A stretch of 64,000 bases of DNA from Planctomonas deserti (lineage in GTDB: Bacteria; Actinomycetota; Actinomycetes; Actinomycetales; Microbacteriaceae): positions 924,265 through 988,264 of the forward strand of contig NZ_QANL01000002.1 in the NCBI RefSeq assembly GCF_003067705.1. Reading direction: 5' to 3'. Positions 20,222 to 30,200 of the stretch are shown here, piece by piece. Positions within the stretch are counted from its first letter, which is position 1. Each line of letters starts with the position of its first letter. The notes below the pieces were generated by a model. It was not told the DNA's origin, ran no database searches, and saw only the letters and a list, made by a program, of their open reading frames with translations. The position numbers and the translations under genes are program-made.

Positions 20222-20827
20222 TCACTCCGCGCGGTGGCAGCCGACGATGTGGTCGTCCACCATGCCGGTGGACTGCATGAGCGCGTACATGGTGGTGGGT
20301 CCGACGAAGTGGAAGCCGCGGCGCTTCAGCTCCTTGCTCATCGCCAGGGACTCGGGCGTCGTCGCCGGGATGTCGCCGAGGCCGTGCGGCCTCTCGTGCG
20401 CCTGCCGCGGCGGGGGAGCGAAGCCCCACATCAGCCGGTCCAGCGCGCCGTCGCCCTCCGCCTCGAGGAGGGCGAGCGCCGCCCGGGCGTTGCCCACCGT
20501 CGCCTCGATCTTCGCGCGGTTTCGGATGATCCCGGGGTCACCGAGCAGGCGCTCGACGTCGTCCGCGGTCATGGCGGCGACGGCCTCAAGCTCGAAGCCG
20601 GCGAAGACGTCGCGAAAGTGCGGCCGGCGCCGCAGGATCGTCAGCCAGGAGAGACCGGCCTGGAACCCCTCGAGGCTCAGCTTCTCGAACAGGGGACGGT
20701 CGCCGTGCAGGGGCGCACCCCACTCCTCGTCGTGGTAGCGCAGGAGGTCGGGGTCGCCGGCACCCCATGGGCAGCGGGCGCGGCCGTCATCGCCGACGAT
20801 CGCGAGGGAGGAGGATACGTCTGTCAT
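20222..20827 (-). CDS. tag: DNA-3-methyladenine glycosylase I
   Basis: A 201-residue base-excision repair enzyme removing 3-methyladenine. The zinc-binding set C19, H32, H193 and C197 keeps the spacing seen in E. coli Tag (Cys4, His17, His175, Cys179), and the N-terminal CPWG and YHDEEWG motifs and the GFHFVGPTTMYALMQ block are typical. The ATG lies 7 nt after TAGGGT (20835-20840, minus strand) without a ribosome-binding site, so the transcript is probably leaderless. Confidence 0.95.
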   Translation of the reverse strand: MTDVSSSLAIVGDDGRARCPWGAGDPDLLRYHDEEWGAPLHGDRPLFEKLSLEGFQAGLSWLTILRRRPHFRDVFAGFELEAVAAMTADDVERLLGDPGIIRNRAKIEATVGNARAALALLEAEGDGALDRLMWGFAPPPRQAHERPHGLGDIPATTPESLAMSKELKRRGFHFVGPTTMYALMQSTGMVDDHIVGCHRAE

Positions 20828-20834
20828 GCGCTCG

Positions 20835-20840
20835 ACCCTA
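20835..20840 (-). promoter_or_regulatory. -10 box of leaderless tag transcript
   Basis: TAGGGT on the minus strand, 7 nt before the tag ATG, matches the TANNNT pattern seen before other genes of the window that lack a Shine-Dalgarno sequence. Confidence 0.5.
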
Positions 20841-20927
20841 CTTTTCGCCCCGGCTCGCCAGCGAGCGGCTCACGCTCTCGGGTAGGCACGAATCGCGGCA
20901 GGGGCGGGGGAGGACAAGACGCGTCGG

Positions 20928-20933
20928 TAGCCT
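20928..20933 (+). promoter_or_regulatory. -10 box of leaderless aldo/keto reductase transcript
   Basis: TAGCCT ends 6 nt before ATG 20940, and there is no ribosome-binding site between them. Confidence 0.5.
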
Positions 20934-20939
20934 TGCCGC

Positions 20940-21902
20940 ATGGCAGAGATCTCCTACCGCACCCTCGGCGACTCCGGGCTCATGGTCTCGAGCGTCGGAA
21001 TCGGTTGCAACAACTTCGGCCGCGCGAAGACGGCATCCGAGAGCGCGGAGGGCACCCGGGCGGTCATCGACGCCGCCATCCACGCGGGCATCACGTTCTT
21101 CGACACGGCCGACATCTACGGCGCGACTCCCGGGCTCAGCGAGACGCTGATGGGGGAGGCCCTTCAGGGCAAGCGCGACGAGATCGTGCTCGCGACCAAG
21201 TTCGGCATGGACATGCGCGGGGCGAACGGCCCCGACTGGGGTGCGCGCGGCTCCCGCCGTTACGTGCGGCGCGCGGTCGAGTCCTCGCTCCGCCGGCTGC
21301 GCACCGACTGGATCGACCTCTACCAGCTGCACCAGCCCGACCCGAACACGCCCATCGAGGAGACCCTCGACGTGCTCGACGACCTGATCGCCGAGGGCAA
21401 GGTGCGCTACATCGGGCACTCGAATCTCGCCGGGTGGCAGATCGCCGACGCAGACCACGTGGCACGGCTCGGCGCTCATCCCCGGTTCATTTCGGCGCAG
21501 AACGAGTACAGCCTGCTGGCCCGGAATGCGGAGGAGGAGGTCCTGCCCGCCGTGCGGCACTTCGGGCTCGGGTTCCTGCCGTACTTCCCTCTGTACAACG
21601 GCCTCCTCACGGGTAAGTACAGCCGAGAGGGCGGGCCGGCGGACGGCCGGCTCGTCACGGCGAAGCCGCACCTCCTGGCGGACGCGCCGTGGGACGTGCT
21701 CGACGCGTATCGCGCCTTCTGCGACGCCCGCGGCATCTCGATGCTCACGGCGACGTTCGCCTGGCTGCTCGCGCAGCCCTCCCTCACGAGCGTCATCGCG
21801 GGCGCCTCCCGCCCCGAGCAGGCGACGGGCAACGCCGAGGCCGCGGCGGCCTGGACGCCGTCGCCCGACGAGGTGGCGGAGATCTCCGCGATGTTCTCCT
21901 GA
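20940..21902 (+). CDS. Aldo/keto reductase
   Basis: A 320-residue NADPH-dependent oxidoreductase of the aldo/keto reductase superfamily with the expected TIM-barrel tetrad: D and Y in [10 protein letters not shown] in LATKFGMD and H in YQLHQPDP. The C-terminal cofactor-binding segment [17 protein letters not shown] is typical. Similar proteins reduce sugar or aliphatic aldehydes; the substrate cannot be assigned. The next gene encodes an aldehyde dehydrogenase, so a shared aldehyde substrate is possible but unproven. Confidence 0.9.
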   Translation: MAEISYRTLGDSGLMVSSVGIGCNNFGRAKTASESAEGTRAVIDAAIHAGITFFDTADIYGATPGLSETLMGEALQGKRDEIVLATKFGMDMRGANGPDWGARGSRRYVRRAVESSLRRLRTDWIDLYQLHQPDPNTPIEETLDVLDDLIAEGKVRYIGHSNLAGWQIADADHVARLGAHPRFISAQNEYSLLARNAEEEVLPAVRHFGLGFLPYFPLYNGLLTGKYSREGGPADGRLVTAKPHLLADAPWDVLDAYRAFCDARGISMLTATFAWLLAQPSLTSVIAGASRPEQATGNAEAAAAWTPSPDEVAEISAMFS

Positions 21903-21951
21903 CGGCCGCGGCGCGGCCTCCTGCCGCGCCGTGCCGGGGTGGAGTCGCCCA

Positions 21952-21957
21952 TAGGAT
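21952..21957 (+). promoter_or_regulatory. -10 box of leaderless aldehyde dehydrogenase transcript
   Basis: TAGGAT ends 7 nt before ATG 21965. An earlier in-frame ATG at 21956 lies inside this box, which argues for the later start. Confidence 0.5.
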
Positions 21958-21964
21958 GAACGCC

Positions 21965-23407
21965 ATGAGCGTTCCGGGGCTGCGCAACTTCATCAACGGG
22001 GTGTCCGTCGAATCCGACTCCGACGACCGGATCGAGCTGATCGACCCGGTCACCGAGGAGGTGTACGGCACGACCGCCGTGTCCAGCGAGCGGGACGTCG
22101 CGCGTGCGTTCGAGGCGGCCGCCACGGCGTTCGAGTCTTGGGGCGAGTCGACCCCGGCCGAGCGCCAGCTCGCGCTGTTCCGCATCGCCGACGCGCTCGA
22201 GGCGCGGGCCGAGGAGTTCGCCGACGTCGAGTCCCGCGACACGGGCAAGCCGCGCGCAACCCTCGTGCAGGACGAGATCCTCCCCTCGGTCGACCAGCTC
22301 CGCTTCTTCGCCGGTGCCGCCCGTGTGCTCGAGGGCAAGGCGGCCGCCGAGTACCTGCCCGACCACACCTCCTTCGTGCGCCGCGAGCCGATCGGCGTCG
22401 TCGGTCAGGTGACGCCGTGGAACTATCCGCTCAACATGGCCGTCTGGAAGCTCGCCCCCGCCATCGCGGCGGGGAACACGACAGTGCTGAAGCCCTCCGA
22501 CACCACCCCGTCGTCGACCCTGCTGTTCGCCGAGCTCGCGGCGGAGTTCCTGCCGGCGGGCGTTCTCAACGTGCTCACCGGTGACCGCGCCACGGGCGCC
22601 GCCATGATCGAGAACAGCGTGCCGCAGCTGGTGAGCATCACGGGCTCGGTGCGTGCGGGCATGGAGGTCGCCCGGGCCGCCGCCGCCGACCTGAAGCGGG
22701 TGCACCTCGAACTGGGCGGCAAGGCGCCCGTGATCGTGTACGACGACGCGGACATCTCGCTCGCCGTCGAGGGCATCGTCGCGGCCGGGTACTTCAACGC
22801 GGGTCAGGACTGCACGGCGGCGACACGTCTGCTCGTGCAGGAGGGCATCCACGACGAGTTCGTGGCCGCGCTCGCCGCTTACGCCCGGGTCAACGCCACG
22901 ACGGGCGCGCCCCGTGAGGAGGGCGTGCTGTTCGGTCCCGTCAACAGCGCCGACCAGCTCGCCCGCGTGTCCGGCTACCTGGAACGCCTCCCGGACCACG
23001 CCTCAGTCGAGGTGGGCGGACGTCGCCAGGGCGACCGCGGCTACTTCCACGAGGCGACGATCGTCTCCGGCCTCCGGCAGACCGACGAGGTCGTGCAGAA
23101 CGAGATCTTCGGGCCGGTCATCACGGTCCAGCGGTTCGCCGACGAACCGGAGGCGCTTCGCTGGGCGAACGACGTGCAGTACGGCCTTGCGTCCTCGGTG
23201 TGGACGAGCGATCACGGCCGCGCCATGCGCGCCGCGAAGAAGCTCGACTTCGGCTGCGTGTGGATCAACACGCACATCCCCATCGTCGCCGAGATGCCGC
23301 ACGGCGGCTTCCGGCACTCCGGCTACGGCAAGGACCTGTCGATGTACGGCTTCGAGGACTACACGCGGGTGAAGCACGTCATGAGCTACCTGGGGGCACC
23401 GGCATGA
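21965..23407 (+). CDS. NAD-dependent aldehyde dehydrogenase (aminobutyraldehyde dehydrogenase-like)
   Basis: A 480-residue aldehyde dehydrogenase with the activating glutamate E249 (LELGGKAP) and catalytic cysteine C283 (AGQDCTA). The [17 protein letters not shown] segment and the ending [12 protein letters not shown] resemble gamma-aminobutyraldehyde/betaine aldehyde dehydrogenases, so oxidation of 4-aminobutanal to GABA is a plausible role, consistent with a GABA aminotransferase gene at 45097-46464. The start at 21965 fits a leaderless transcript. The stop overlaps the first of two small tandem ORFs (ATGA at 23404-23407) whose DNA duplicates the 3' end of this gene. Confidence 0.9.
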   Translation: MSVPGLRNFINGVSVESDSDDRIELIDPVTEEVYGTTAVSSERDVARAFEAAATAFESWGESTPAERQLALFRIADALEARAEEFADVESRDTGKPRATLVQDEILPSVDQLRFFAGAARVLEGKAAAEYLPDHTSFVRREPIGVVGQVTPWNYPLNMAVWKLAPAIAAGNTTVLKPSDTTPSSTLLFAELAAEFLPAGVLNVLTGDRATGAAMIENSVPQLVSITGSVRAGMEVARAAAADLKRVHLELGGKAPVIVYDDADISLAVEGIVAAGYFNAGQDCTAATRLLVQEGIHDEFVAALAAYARVNATTGAPREEGVLFGPVNSADQLARVSGYLERLPDHASVEVGGRRQGDRGYFHEATIVSGLRQTDEVVQNEIFGPVITVQRFADEPEALRWANDVQYGLASSVWTSDHGRAMRAAKKLDFGCVWINTHIPIVAEMPHGGFRHSGYGKDLSMYGFEDYTRVKHVMSYLGAPA

Positions 23408-23499
23408 TCCGCCGTACGAACCGCTCCGTACGGCCCGAGGACGCAGCACTTCCGCCCCGGGTGAAGCACGTCATGAGCTACCTGGGGGCACCGGCATGA
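23404..23499 (+). CDS. 31-residue small ORF 1 (tandem copy derived from the ALDH 3' end)
   Basis: ATG 23404 overlaps the aldehyde dehydrogenase stop (ATGA) and the ORF's TGA overlaps the ATG of the next copy (ATGA at 23496-23499). Its last twelve residues, [12 protein letters not shown], are identical to the C terminus of the dehydrogenase because the DNA is a duplication of that gene end. The first 19 residues ([19 protein letters not shown]) are basic and have no recognised relatives. It may be a real small protein, or only a translation relay that carries ribosomes to the FHA gene. Confidence 0.5.
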   Translation: MIRRTNRSVRPEDAALPPRVKHVMSYLGAPA

Positions 23500-23591
23500 T
23501 CCGCCACATGAAGCACTCCGTACGGTCCGAGGACGCAGCACTTCCGCCCCGCATGAAGCACGTCACGACCTACGTGGGGGCACCCGCATGA
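23496..23591 (+). CDS. 31-residue small ORF 2 (second tandem copy)
   Basis: Same length as the previous ORF and 92 bp downstream of it, with ATGA overlaps at both ends: at 23496-23499 with ORF 1 and at 23588-23591 with the FHA gene. The peptide is a diverged copy: it starts [19 protein letters not shown] and ends MKHVTTYVGAPA. Length and both overlaps survive despite about ten amino-acid differences, which argues that the open frame is under some selection. Function unknown. Confidence 0.5.
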   Translation: MIRHMKHSVRSEDAALPPRMKHVTTYVGAPA

Positions 23592-24829
23592 CGCGTCGCG
23601 GACGCCTCGAGTACGCCCCGCCGGACTCGCACGCCTGGACCGTGATCGCCCACGCGCACGTCGTGTCGATCCTCCCGGCCTCCACCCCGCCCGAGCTCGT
23701 CGCCCGGCTGTGGAGCGCGGCGACGACCGCCTCGGTCAGCCTGGAGAGCTACGTCGCCGCGTTCCCGCTCTTCGGTCCCGACGCGGTCGAGTCGTTCGCG
23801 GTCGCGCTCATCGAGGACGTGACGCAGGGCGCCGAGCATCCCGAGGCCCGGATCGAGGTCGTGCTCCGCGGCAACGGAATCGCTCGGCTCCAATCGCCGA
23901 CCGGCACGCGCATCATCGACGCGCGCAGCAGCCAGCCGTGGTACCTCGGCGAGTTCGAGAACGTCACCTCCTTCGTCCTCGCCGCCGCGCCGATCGACTA
24001 CCCCGACGCGGAGGCGGACGGGGACGCGACGTTGCCCCTGCTGAGCGGGGTCGTGCCGGCGAGCTGGGCGCGATGGACCCCGAGAGCGCCCGTGACGACG
24101 GAGACCGGCGAGCTCGAGGACACCGTCCTCGGACTCGGAACGGGCAGGCGCGAGGCCCCGGTGGCGCCGCCCGCCGACCCCGCCGCACGGCCCGTCGCGG
24201 CTCCTCCGGTAATTGCCCGCCCCCAGGACGACGGGGATCCGCTCGACGACGACACGGTGCTCGGCGCGCGCGCACGGCGGGCGCAGCCCGGCCCTGCCGC
24301 GGACGACGCCGTCGACGGCGACACCATCATCCCGGTGCGTGGCGGCGACCCGCTCGCGGCCCCGCGGATGCCCCCGTCGTCGGCCGAACTCGACGACACC
24401 ATCCTGACGCCGGGTCGGCGCAGCCCGGAGCGGCCTCAGCAGTTCGCCCCCGTGCCCGGCGACGGCGGCGAGCCGCCCGCCCGGACCCCGCTGTACGCGT
24501 TCCGCGTCGGGGTGGGAGAGGCCTACGCCCTCGAGCGCCCGGCCTACCTCGGCAGGAAGCCGAGCGCGCCCCGCATCGTGACCGGCCCGAGCCCGAGGCT
24601 CGTCCCCGTCGGCTCGCCCCGCCAGGAGGTCTCGAGCACGCACCTCGAGATCCGCCAGGAGGGCACCGCCGTCGTGGTGACCGACCTGCGCTCGACCAAC
24701 GGCACGATCGTGTCGGCGCCGGGGGCCGACCGGCTGACGCTGCGTCAGGGCCAGTCCGTCGTGGTCGCGCCCGGAACCCGAATCGACATCGGCGACGGCA
24801 ACGTCGTCGAGATACTCCCCGCGAGGTAG
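23588..24829 (+). CDS. FHA-domain protein with repeated Asp-Thr phosphosite-like motifs
   Basis: A 413-residue cytoplasmic-looking protein. Residues about 15-140 form a folded N-terminal region of unrecognised family. The linker contains four similar motifs with threonines at T179 (EDTVL), T223 (DDTVL), T246 (GDTII) and T271 (DDTIL), resembling phosphothreonine sites. The C-terminal ~100 residues are an FHA domain (SSTHLEI then STNGT), a phosphothreonine-binding module. ATG 23588 overlaps the preceding small ORF. Next are a PP2C phosphatase and a Ser/Thr kinase, so it is a likely kinase substrate and phosphopeptide reader. Confidence 0.85.
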   Translation: MTRRGRLEYAPPDSHAWTVIAHAHVVSILPASTPPELVARLWSAATTASVSLESYVAAFPLFGPDAVESFAVALIEDVTQGAEHPEARIEVVLRGNGIARLQSPTGTRIIDARSSQPWYLGEFENVTSFVLAAAPIDYPDAEADGDATLPLLSGVVPASWARWTPRAPVTTETGELEDTVLGLGTGRREAPVAPPADPAARPVAAPPVIARPQDDGDPLDDDTVLGARARRAQPGPAADDAVDGDTIIPVRGGDPLAAPRMPPSSAELDDTILTPGRRSPERPQQFAPVPGDGGEPPARTPLYAFRVGVGEAYALERPAYLGRKPSAPRIVTGPSPRLVPVGSPRQEVSSTHLEIRQEGTAVVVTDLRSTNGTIVSAPGADRLTLRQGQSVVVAPGTRIDIGDGNVVEILPAR

Positions 24830-24833
24830 ACCG

Positions 24834-25682
24834 TTGACACAGATCGGCCAGGACGAGCAGGCGCATTCCCTCACGATCCCCGGGCAGGACGGCAGGCCCG
24901 TCACGCTCGCGTGGGCGGCTCTCACGGACACCGGCCGGAGGCGGCAGCAGAACCAGGACAGCGTGCTCGCGCGTCCGCCGTACTTCGTGGTCGCGGACGG
25001 CATGGGCGGCCACGCCGCAGGCGACGTGGCGAGCGACGCCGTCGTCAAGCGTCTCGCCCAGCGGGTGACCGGCGAGTTCGCCGAGCCCGCCGACCTGATC
25101 GGTGCGCTGCACGACGCGGCGGCGGACATCGCCGACTACTCGCGCGAGTCCACGCTCGGTACCGGCACGACGGTGACCGGCGCGGTGCTCACGCTCGTGG
25201 ACGGCGCGCCGCAGTGGCTCGTCTTCAACATCGGGGACTCGCGGGTCTACGCGCAGATGGACGGCGTGCTGTCCCAGGTGACCGTCGACCACTCGGTCGT
25301 CCAGCAGCTCGTCGACGCCGGCACCATCACGAAGGAGCAGGCGGAGCAGCATCCCGACAGCAACATGATCACCCGCGCCGTCGGCTTCAACGAGCTGCCG
25401 TCGCCGGACTACTGGATGCTCCCGATGCTTCCCGGGCTGCGCCTCCTCGTGTGCTCCGACGGACTCACGAAGGAGGTGCGGGACGAGGAGATCGCCCTCC
25501 ACCTGCGCTCCGGAGCTGACGCCGCGTCCACGGCGCGGACCCTCGTCCAGCGCGCCCTCGAGCTCGGCGGGCGGGACAACGTGACGGTCATCGTGCTCGA
25601 CGTGCTCGCCCCGGAGGGCGCTGCGGACGCCGACGAGACCGGTGCGGCGGTCGGGGACACGCGCCCGCGGCGACGGCGCTAG
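24834..25682 (+). CDS. PP2C-family protein Ser/Thr phosphatase
   Basis: A 282-residue metal-dependent phosphatase that removes phosphate from Ser/Thr. Motifs in order: RRRQQNQDS, VADGMGGHAAGDVAS (metal-binding Asp/Gly), GTGTTVTGAVL, FNIGDSRVY, then GGRDNVTVIVLD. No membrane segment, unlike PstP of mycobacteria. The start is TTG 24834, with GAGGT upstream, four bases after the FHA stop. It presumably opposes the kinase encoded downstream. Confidence 0.93.
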   Translation: MTQIGQDEQAHSLTIPGQDGRPVTLAWAALTDTGRRRQQNQDSVLARPPYFVVADGMGGHAAGDVASDAVVKRLAQRVTGEFAEPADLIGALHDAAADIADYSRESTLGTGTTVTGAVLTLVDGAPQWLVFNIGDSRVYAQMDGVLSQVTVDHSVVQQLVDAGTITKEQAEQHPDSNMITRAVGFNELPSPDYWMLPMLPGLRLLVCSDGLTKEVRDEEIALHLRSGADAASTARTLVQRALELGGRDNVTVIVLDVLAPEGAADADETGAAVGDTRPRRRR

Positions 25683-25686
25683 AGGT

Positions 25687-25712
25687 GCGTGCCCCCCTCA
25701 CTGGGGGCACGT
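25687..25712 (+). terminator. GC-rich hairpin between PP2C and kinase genes
   Basis: GTGCCCCC (25689-25696) pairs with GGGGGCAC (25703-25710) around a six-base loop, with one further pair and a wobble outside. It begins four bases after the PP2C stop and has no U-run, as common in high-GC actinobacteria. It probably separates the FHA-PP2C transcript from that of the kinase. Confidence 0.5.
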
Positions 25713-25762
25713 CCGACCCCGATTGAGGTTCCCCTTCGCCTAGCCGGGAGCCTGCCGCTCTT

Positions 25763-25773
25763 TAGACTTGACC
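25763..25773 (+). promoter_or_regulatory. Possible kinase-gene promoter elements
   Basis: TAGACT (25763-25768), the same hexamer proposed for the atp promoter, overlaps TTGACC (25768-25773), which could instead act as a -35 to TAAGAC at 25789 with a short 15-nt spacer. Either reading gives a leader upstream of AGGGGGG at 25841-25847 and ATG 25851. Which one is used cannot be decided from the sequence. Confidence 0.3.
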
Positions 25774-25850
25774 CACTGGCACGGCACGTAAGACGCCTCA
25801 GTGAAGAGCTGCAGACCCCGGTGCGACCTGGGGGAATCTCAGGGGGGATC

Positions 25851-27284
25851 ATGGCCAGACGCTTGCCGTCATCCCCTCCGAGCCTGCCCGGATTCAGCTA
25901 CATCCGTGTGCTCGGCTCCGGCGGCTTCGCCGACGTGTTCCTGTACGAGCAGAACATGCCGCGCCGCCAGGTGGCCGTGAAGGTGATGCTGTCCGAGGTC
26001 GTCAACGACCAGGTCCGCGCGATGTTCCAGGCCGAGGCCAACCTGATGGCGCAGCTGAGCACGCATCCGTCGATCCTGACCGTGTACCAGGCGAGCGTCT
26101 CCGCCGACGGCCGGCCCTACCTCGTCATGGAGCTCTGCTCGGCATCGCTCGGCGAGCGTTATCGTCGCGAGGCCCTGCCCGTCGCCGAGGTGCTGCGCAT
26201 CGGCATCAAGATCGCGAGCGCGGTGGAGACGGCCCACCGGGCGGGCGTGCTGCACCGCGACATCAAGCCCTCCAACATCCTCACCACCGCCTACGCGAAC
26301 CCCGTGCTCTCCGACTTCGGCATCGCCGCGACCCTGGGGGAGTCGGACTCCACCGAGGCCATCGGCCTGTCGATCCCGTGGTCGGCGCCCGAGGTGCTGA
26401 ACGACGAGACGTCCGGCACGGTCGCCAGCGAGGTGTGGTCCCTCGGCGCCACGGTGTACTCCCTGCTCTCCGGCCGCTCGCCGTTCGAGCTGCCCGGCGG
26501 CGCGAACCGCTCCGCCGACCTGATCTCGCGCATCAACAGGGCGCGGCCCCAGCCCATCGGCAGGCCCGACGTCCCGGCCCGCCTCGAGGCGGCGCTGCAG
26601 CGCGCCATGGCCAAGCGTCCGGACGCCCGCCCGCGCAGCGCGCTCGAGTTCATCCGCGAGCTGCAGGCGGTCGAGCAGGAGATCGGCGTCAGCCAGACCC
26701 CCGTCGAGGTCGCCATGGACGAGTGGGCCATCGCCACGGTGGTCGACGTCGAGGACCGCACGCGGGTCCGCGGCATCGTCGCCGTGAACCCCGAGGGCGC
26801 GCCGCCCCGGCGCAAGCGCCGGCCGAGCGGGGTCGCCGCGGCGCCCGCGGTCGACTACAGCCCGGTCGGCACGATGCTGCGGCAGAACAGCTCCACCCGG
26901 CCGACGGGCGGCGGAACCAGGCCCGACCCCGTTCGGCGGCCCACGCTGCTCTCCTGGGTGCTCGTCGGCGTCGCCGTGCTCGCCATCATCTGCGGCGCCA
27001 TCGCCACTCTGATTGCGATCCGCTCCACGACCACCCAGCAGCTTCCCCGGGTGAACACCATTACCGCGCTGCAGACCCAGGGGTCCGTCGTGTTCTCCTG
27101 GAACGACCCGGGGCTCGAGGACGGCGACCGCTACCAGGTGAGTACCGGCGGTGCGCCCAGCCTGCAGCAGGCGCCGCGCTTCACGGCCGCGGGTCAGCGG
27201 GGCGACGAGGTGTGCATCACGGTCACCGTCGTGCGCCAGGGAACCCGGGGCACGCCCTCGAGTGAGAAGTGCGTTGAGTTCTAG
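25851..27284 (+). CDS. Transmembrane Ser/Thr protein kinase
   Basis: A 477-residue Hanks-type kinase: glycine loop LGSGGFADVF, catalytic lysine in VAVKVML, catalytic loop LHRDIKPSN and SDFGIAA. The kinase domain ends near residue 285. After a basic juxtamembrane linker, one membrane helix (LLSWVLVGVAVLAIICGAIA) leads to an external domain of roughly 80 residues with an FN3-like pattern, not PASTA repeats. ATG 25851 is preferred because AGGGGGG lies just upstream; the frame extends to 25689 only through the terminator hairpin. The giant surface protein gene follows after 15 bp. Confidence 0.9.
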   Translation: MARRLPSSPPSLPGFSYIRVLGSGGFADVFLYEQNMPRRQVAVKVMLSEVVNDQVRAMFQAEANLMAQLSTHPSILTVYQASVSADGRPYLVMELCSASLGERYRREALPVAEVLRIGIKIASAVETAHRAGVLHRDIKPSNILTTAYANPVLSDFGIAATLGESDSTEAIGLSIPWSAPEVLNDETSGTVASEVWSLGATVYSLLSGRSPFELPGGANRSADLISRINRARPQPIGRPDVPARLEAALQRAMAKRPDARPRSALEFIRELQAVEQEIGVSQTPVEVAMDEWAIATVVDVEDRTRVRGIVAVNPEGAPPRRKRRPSGVAAAPAVDYSPVGTMLRQNSSTRPTGGGTRPDPVRRPTLLSWVLVGVAVLAIICGAIATLIAIRSTTTQQLPRVNTITALQTQGSVVFSWNDPGLEDGDRYQVSTGGAPSLQQAPRFTAAGQRGDEVCITVTVVRQGTRGTPSSEKCVEF

Positions 27285-27299
27285 GTCGGGGTCCGGCCG

Positions 27300-30200
27300 A
27301 TGATGCGGGCCTGGCTGGCCGCTCACCGGTCGATGGTCGCCACGGCGACGAGCGGCACGCTCGTCGCGGCGATCGTGGCGACCGTCGCCGTCGTCTCCGG
27401 CGGCTACAGCGCGCAGCGCGTCGACCTCGACGACGGCACCGTGTGGGTGGCGAACTCGGAGGAGCGCGCCATCGGCCGCGCCAACGTCGGCGTCCTCGAG
27501 CTGAACACCGTCGTGGGCGGCGACAGCGCGTCGCTCGACGTCGTGCAGCGCGCGGACACCGTGCTGCTGCTGGACCGCGGCAACAACAAGGTGGACATCG
27601 TCGATGCGGCGACGAGCGAGGTCGACTCGAGCCTGCCGCTGCCGCCGGGCGCGCCGGAGATCTTCCTCGCCGGGTCCCGCGCCGTCGTCACGTCGACGGG
27701 CACGGGCGAGATCTGGCTGATGCCCTCGGACGAGCTGTCGAGCTTCGACTCGCTGTCGGAGCCAACGCTGAGCTTCGGCGTCGGCACCGTGACGAGCGTC
27801 CAGGCGGACGGCACCCTGTACGCGTACTCGCCGGACGCGGGCGAGCTCTACCGGGTGGACACCGCGGACGGGGACTCCGTCACCTCGGTGCAGTCGCTGG
27901 AGTTCGAGGAGACCGACGCGCGGTTCCAGGTCACGAGCGTCGCCGGCCGGCCCGCCGTGTACGACGGCGGCTCTGGACAGCTCGTCTTCGACGGCCGCCG
28001 CATCGACCTCGGCGAGACGATCGCCGACCCGGGCGGCGCGGTGCTGCAGCAGCCGTCCGTCGACGGCGAGGAGCTTCTCGTCTCCCACCGGGGCGGAATG
28101 CTCGCCCTGCCCGTCGGCGGGGGCGTGCGCCAGCTCGCCGCGGTTGCCGACGGAGCGCCCGCCGCCCCGGTCTCGGTCGAGGGCTGCGACTACGCGGCGT
28201 GGTCGAGCGGCACGAGCTGGCAGCGCTGCGACGCCGGTGAGGGCCGGACCGCAGAGCTCGAGTCCGTCCGCGAGGACGCCGATCTCGCCTACCGGGTGAA
28301 CGGGAGGAACGTCGTCCTCAACGACGCGCTCAGCGGTGTCTCCTGGGCCGTCCAGGGCGGCAACGAGGTCATCGACAACTGGGCCGACCTGATCACCCGC
28401 AACCAGAACAGTCGCGAGGTCGAGAGGACCGATGCGGACGTCCCGCTCGACTACGAGAAGACCCAGGCCCCGCCGATCGCCGTCGACGACGAGGTCGGCG
28501 TGCGGGCGGGCCGCGCCAACGTCCTGCGCGTTCTCTTCAACGACTACGACCCCAACGGGGACATGATCGTCATCTCCGAGGTCACCCCCATCGACGAGAA
28601 CGTAGGGCGCCTCGAGCTTGTCAGCGACCGCCAGCGCGTTCAGCTCACCCTCGCCCCCAACGTGACGGGCAGCTTCAGCTTCGGCTACACCATCACGGAC
28701 GGCAGGGGCGGCAGTGCCTCGGCGATGGTGTCGGTCACCGTCCGCGGCGACGACGAGAACTCGCCCCCGCAGCAGGTCCGCGCGACGACCCTGAACGTGC
28801 AGGAGGGCGGCCGGGCCGGCCGCAGCGTGCTCGGCGACTGGCTGGACCCCGACAGCGACCCGTTCTACCTCGTCGAGGCGTCCACTGAGGTGCCGGACTC
28901 CGTCACCTGGAAGCCGGAGGGCGCCGTCGCCTTCACGGAGGCGACCCCCAACGGCCCCGAGGTGCGGCCGGTCTCGTTGGTCGTCTCTGACGGCAGGGAG
29001 ACCAGTGCCGGGTCCATGTCGGTCACCGTGCGCCGCGTGGGCGACGTGCCGATCATCGCCTCCCAGTTCGTGGTGCTCGCCTACGCGAACACCGAGACCA
29101 CGATCTCCCCGCTCGTGCACGTCCGCGGCGGGAGCGGACAGGTGCGTCTGACGAACGTGCCGACCGCGACCGGGAGCACGATCACGACGGACTACGAGGG
29201 CGGCACCTTCCGCTTCACCGCGACCGAGCTCCGCACCTACTACCTCGAATACACGGTCTCGGACGGGACCCAGACCGTCACGGGCCAGATCCGGGTGGAC
29301 GTCACGGCGCCGCCGGAGGCGAACACGCGCCCCATCACCGTCACCCACACCGCGTTCATCCGCGAACTGTCGACCCTGAACGTCGACGTGCTTGCCACCG
29401 ACATCGACCCCGCGGGCGGCGTGCTGCTCGTGACCGGCGTCATGGACGTGCCCGAGGAGTCCGGCGTGCAGGTCGAGATCCTCGACCAGCGCCTCCTCCG
29501 CGTCACCCTCACCCGGCCGCTCGAGGGCCCCGTCTCGTTCATCTACCGCGTGAGCAACGGCCTGGCCCAGGCCGACGGCACCGTGACCGTCGTCGAGGTC
29601 CCCGAGCCGGCCGTGAAGCAGCCGCCCATCGCCGTGGCCGACACCATCTCGGTGCGCGTCGGCGACGCCATCGACATCCCGGTGCTGGCCAACGACAGTC
29701 AGCCCGAGGGCGACCCGCTGACCCTCGCGCCCACGCTTCCGCAGGGGCTCCCCGAGGGCGACGGACTGCTGTTCGCCGCCGAGGACCGGCTCCGCTACCT
29801 CGCCCCGCACAAGACGGGCAACTTCAGCGCGGTCTACCGCGTCGAGGCCCCGGACGGGCAGTGGGCGACCGCGTCCGTGACGATCGCGGTGCGCGAGGTC
29901 GACGAGGCCTCGAACAACCCGCCGGTGCCGAAGACCCTCACCGCCCGCGTGATCGCGGGGGAGCGCGTCCGCATCCCGGTCGCGCTCGCCGGCATCGACC
30001 CCGACGGCGACTCGGTGCAGCTGCTCGGCCAGGAGCGGAGCCCGGAGAAGGGCGCCGTGACGGCGGTCGGGGACGACTGGATCGAGTACGAGGCGGGCGA
30101 GTACTCCGCGGGCACCGACACGTTCTCCTACGCGGTGGTGGATGCGCTCGGCGCGCGGGCGACGGGCACAGTCCGGGTGGGCGTGAGCGCTCGCTACGAC

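Larger units (their letters stand above)
23369..23591 (+). repeat. 92-bp tandem repeat spanning the ALDH-FHA gene junction
   Basis: GTGAAGCACGTCATGAGCTA and the following bases through GCATGA occur at the aldehyde dehydrogenase end, again 92 bp later, and in diverged form 92 bp later still. The intervening segment containing GAGGACGCAGCACTTCCGCC is also repeated. The period, 92, is 2 modulo 3, so each repeat shifts frame and recreates the stop/start overlap. Confidence 0.9.
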
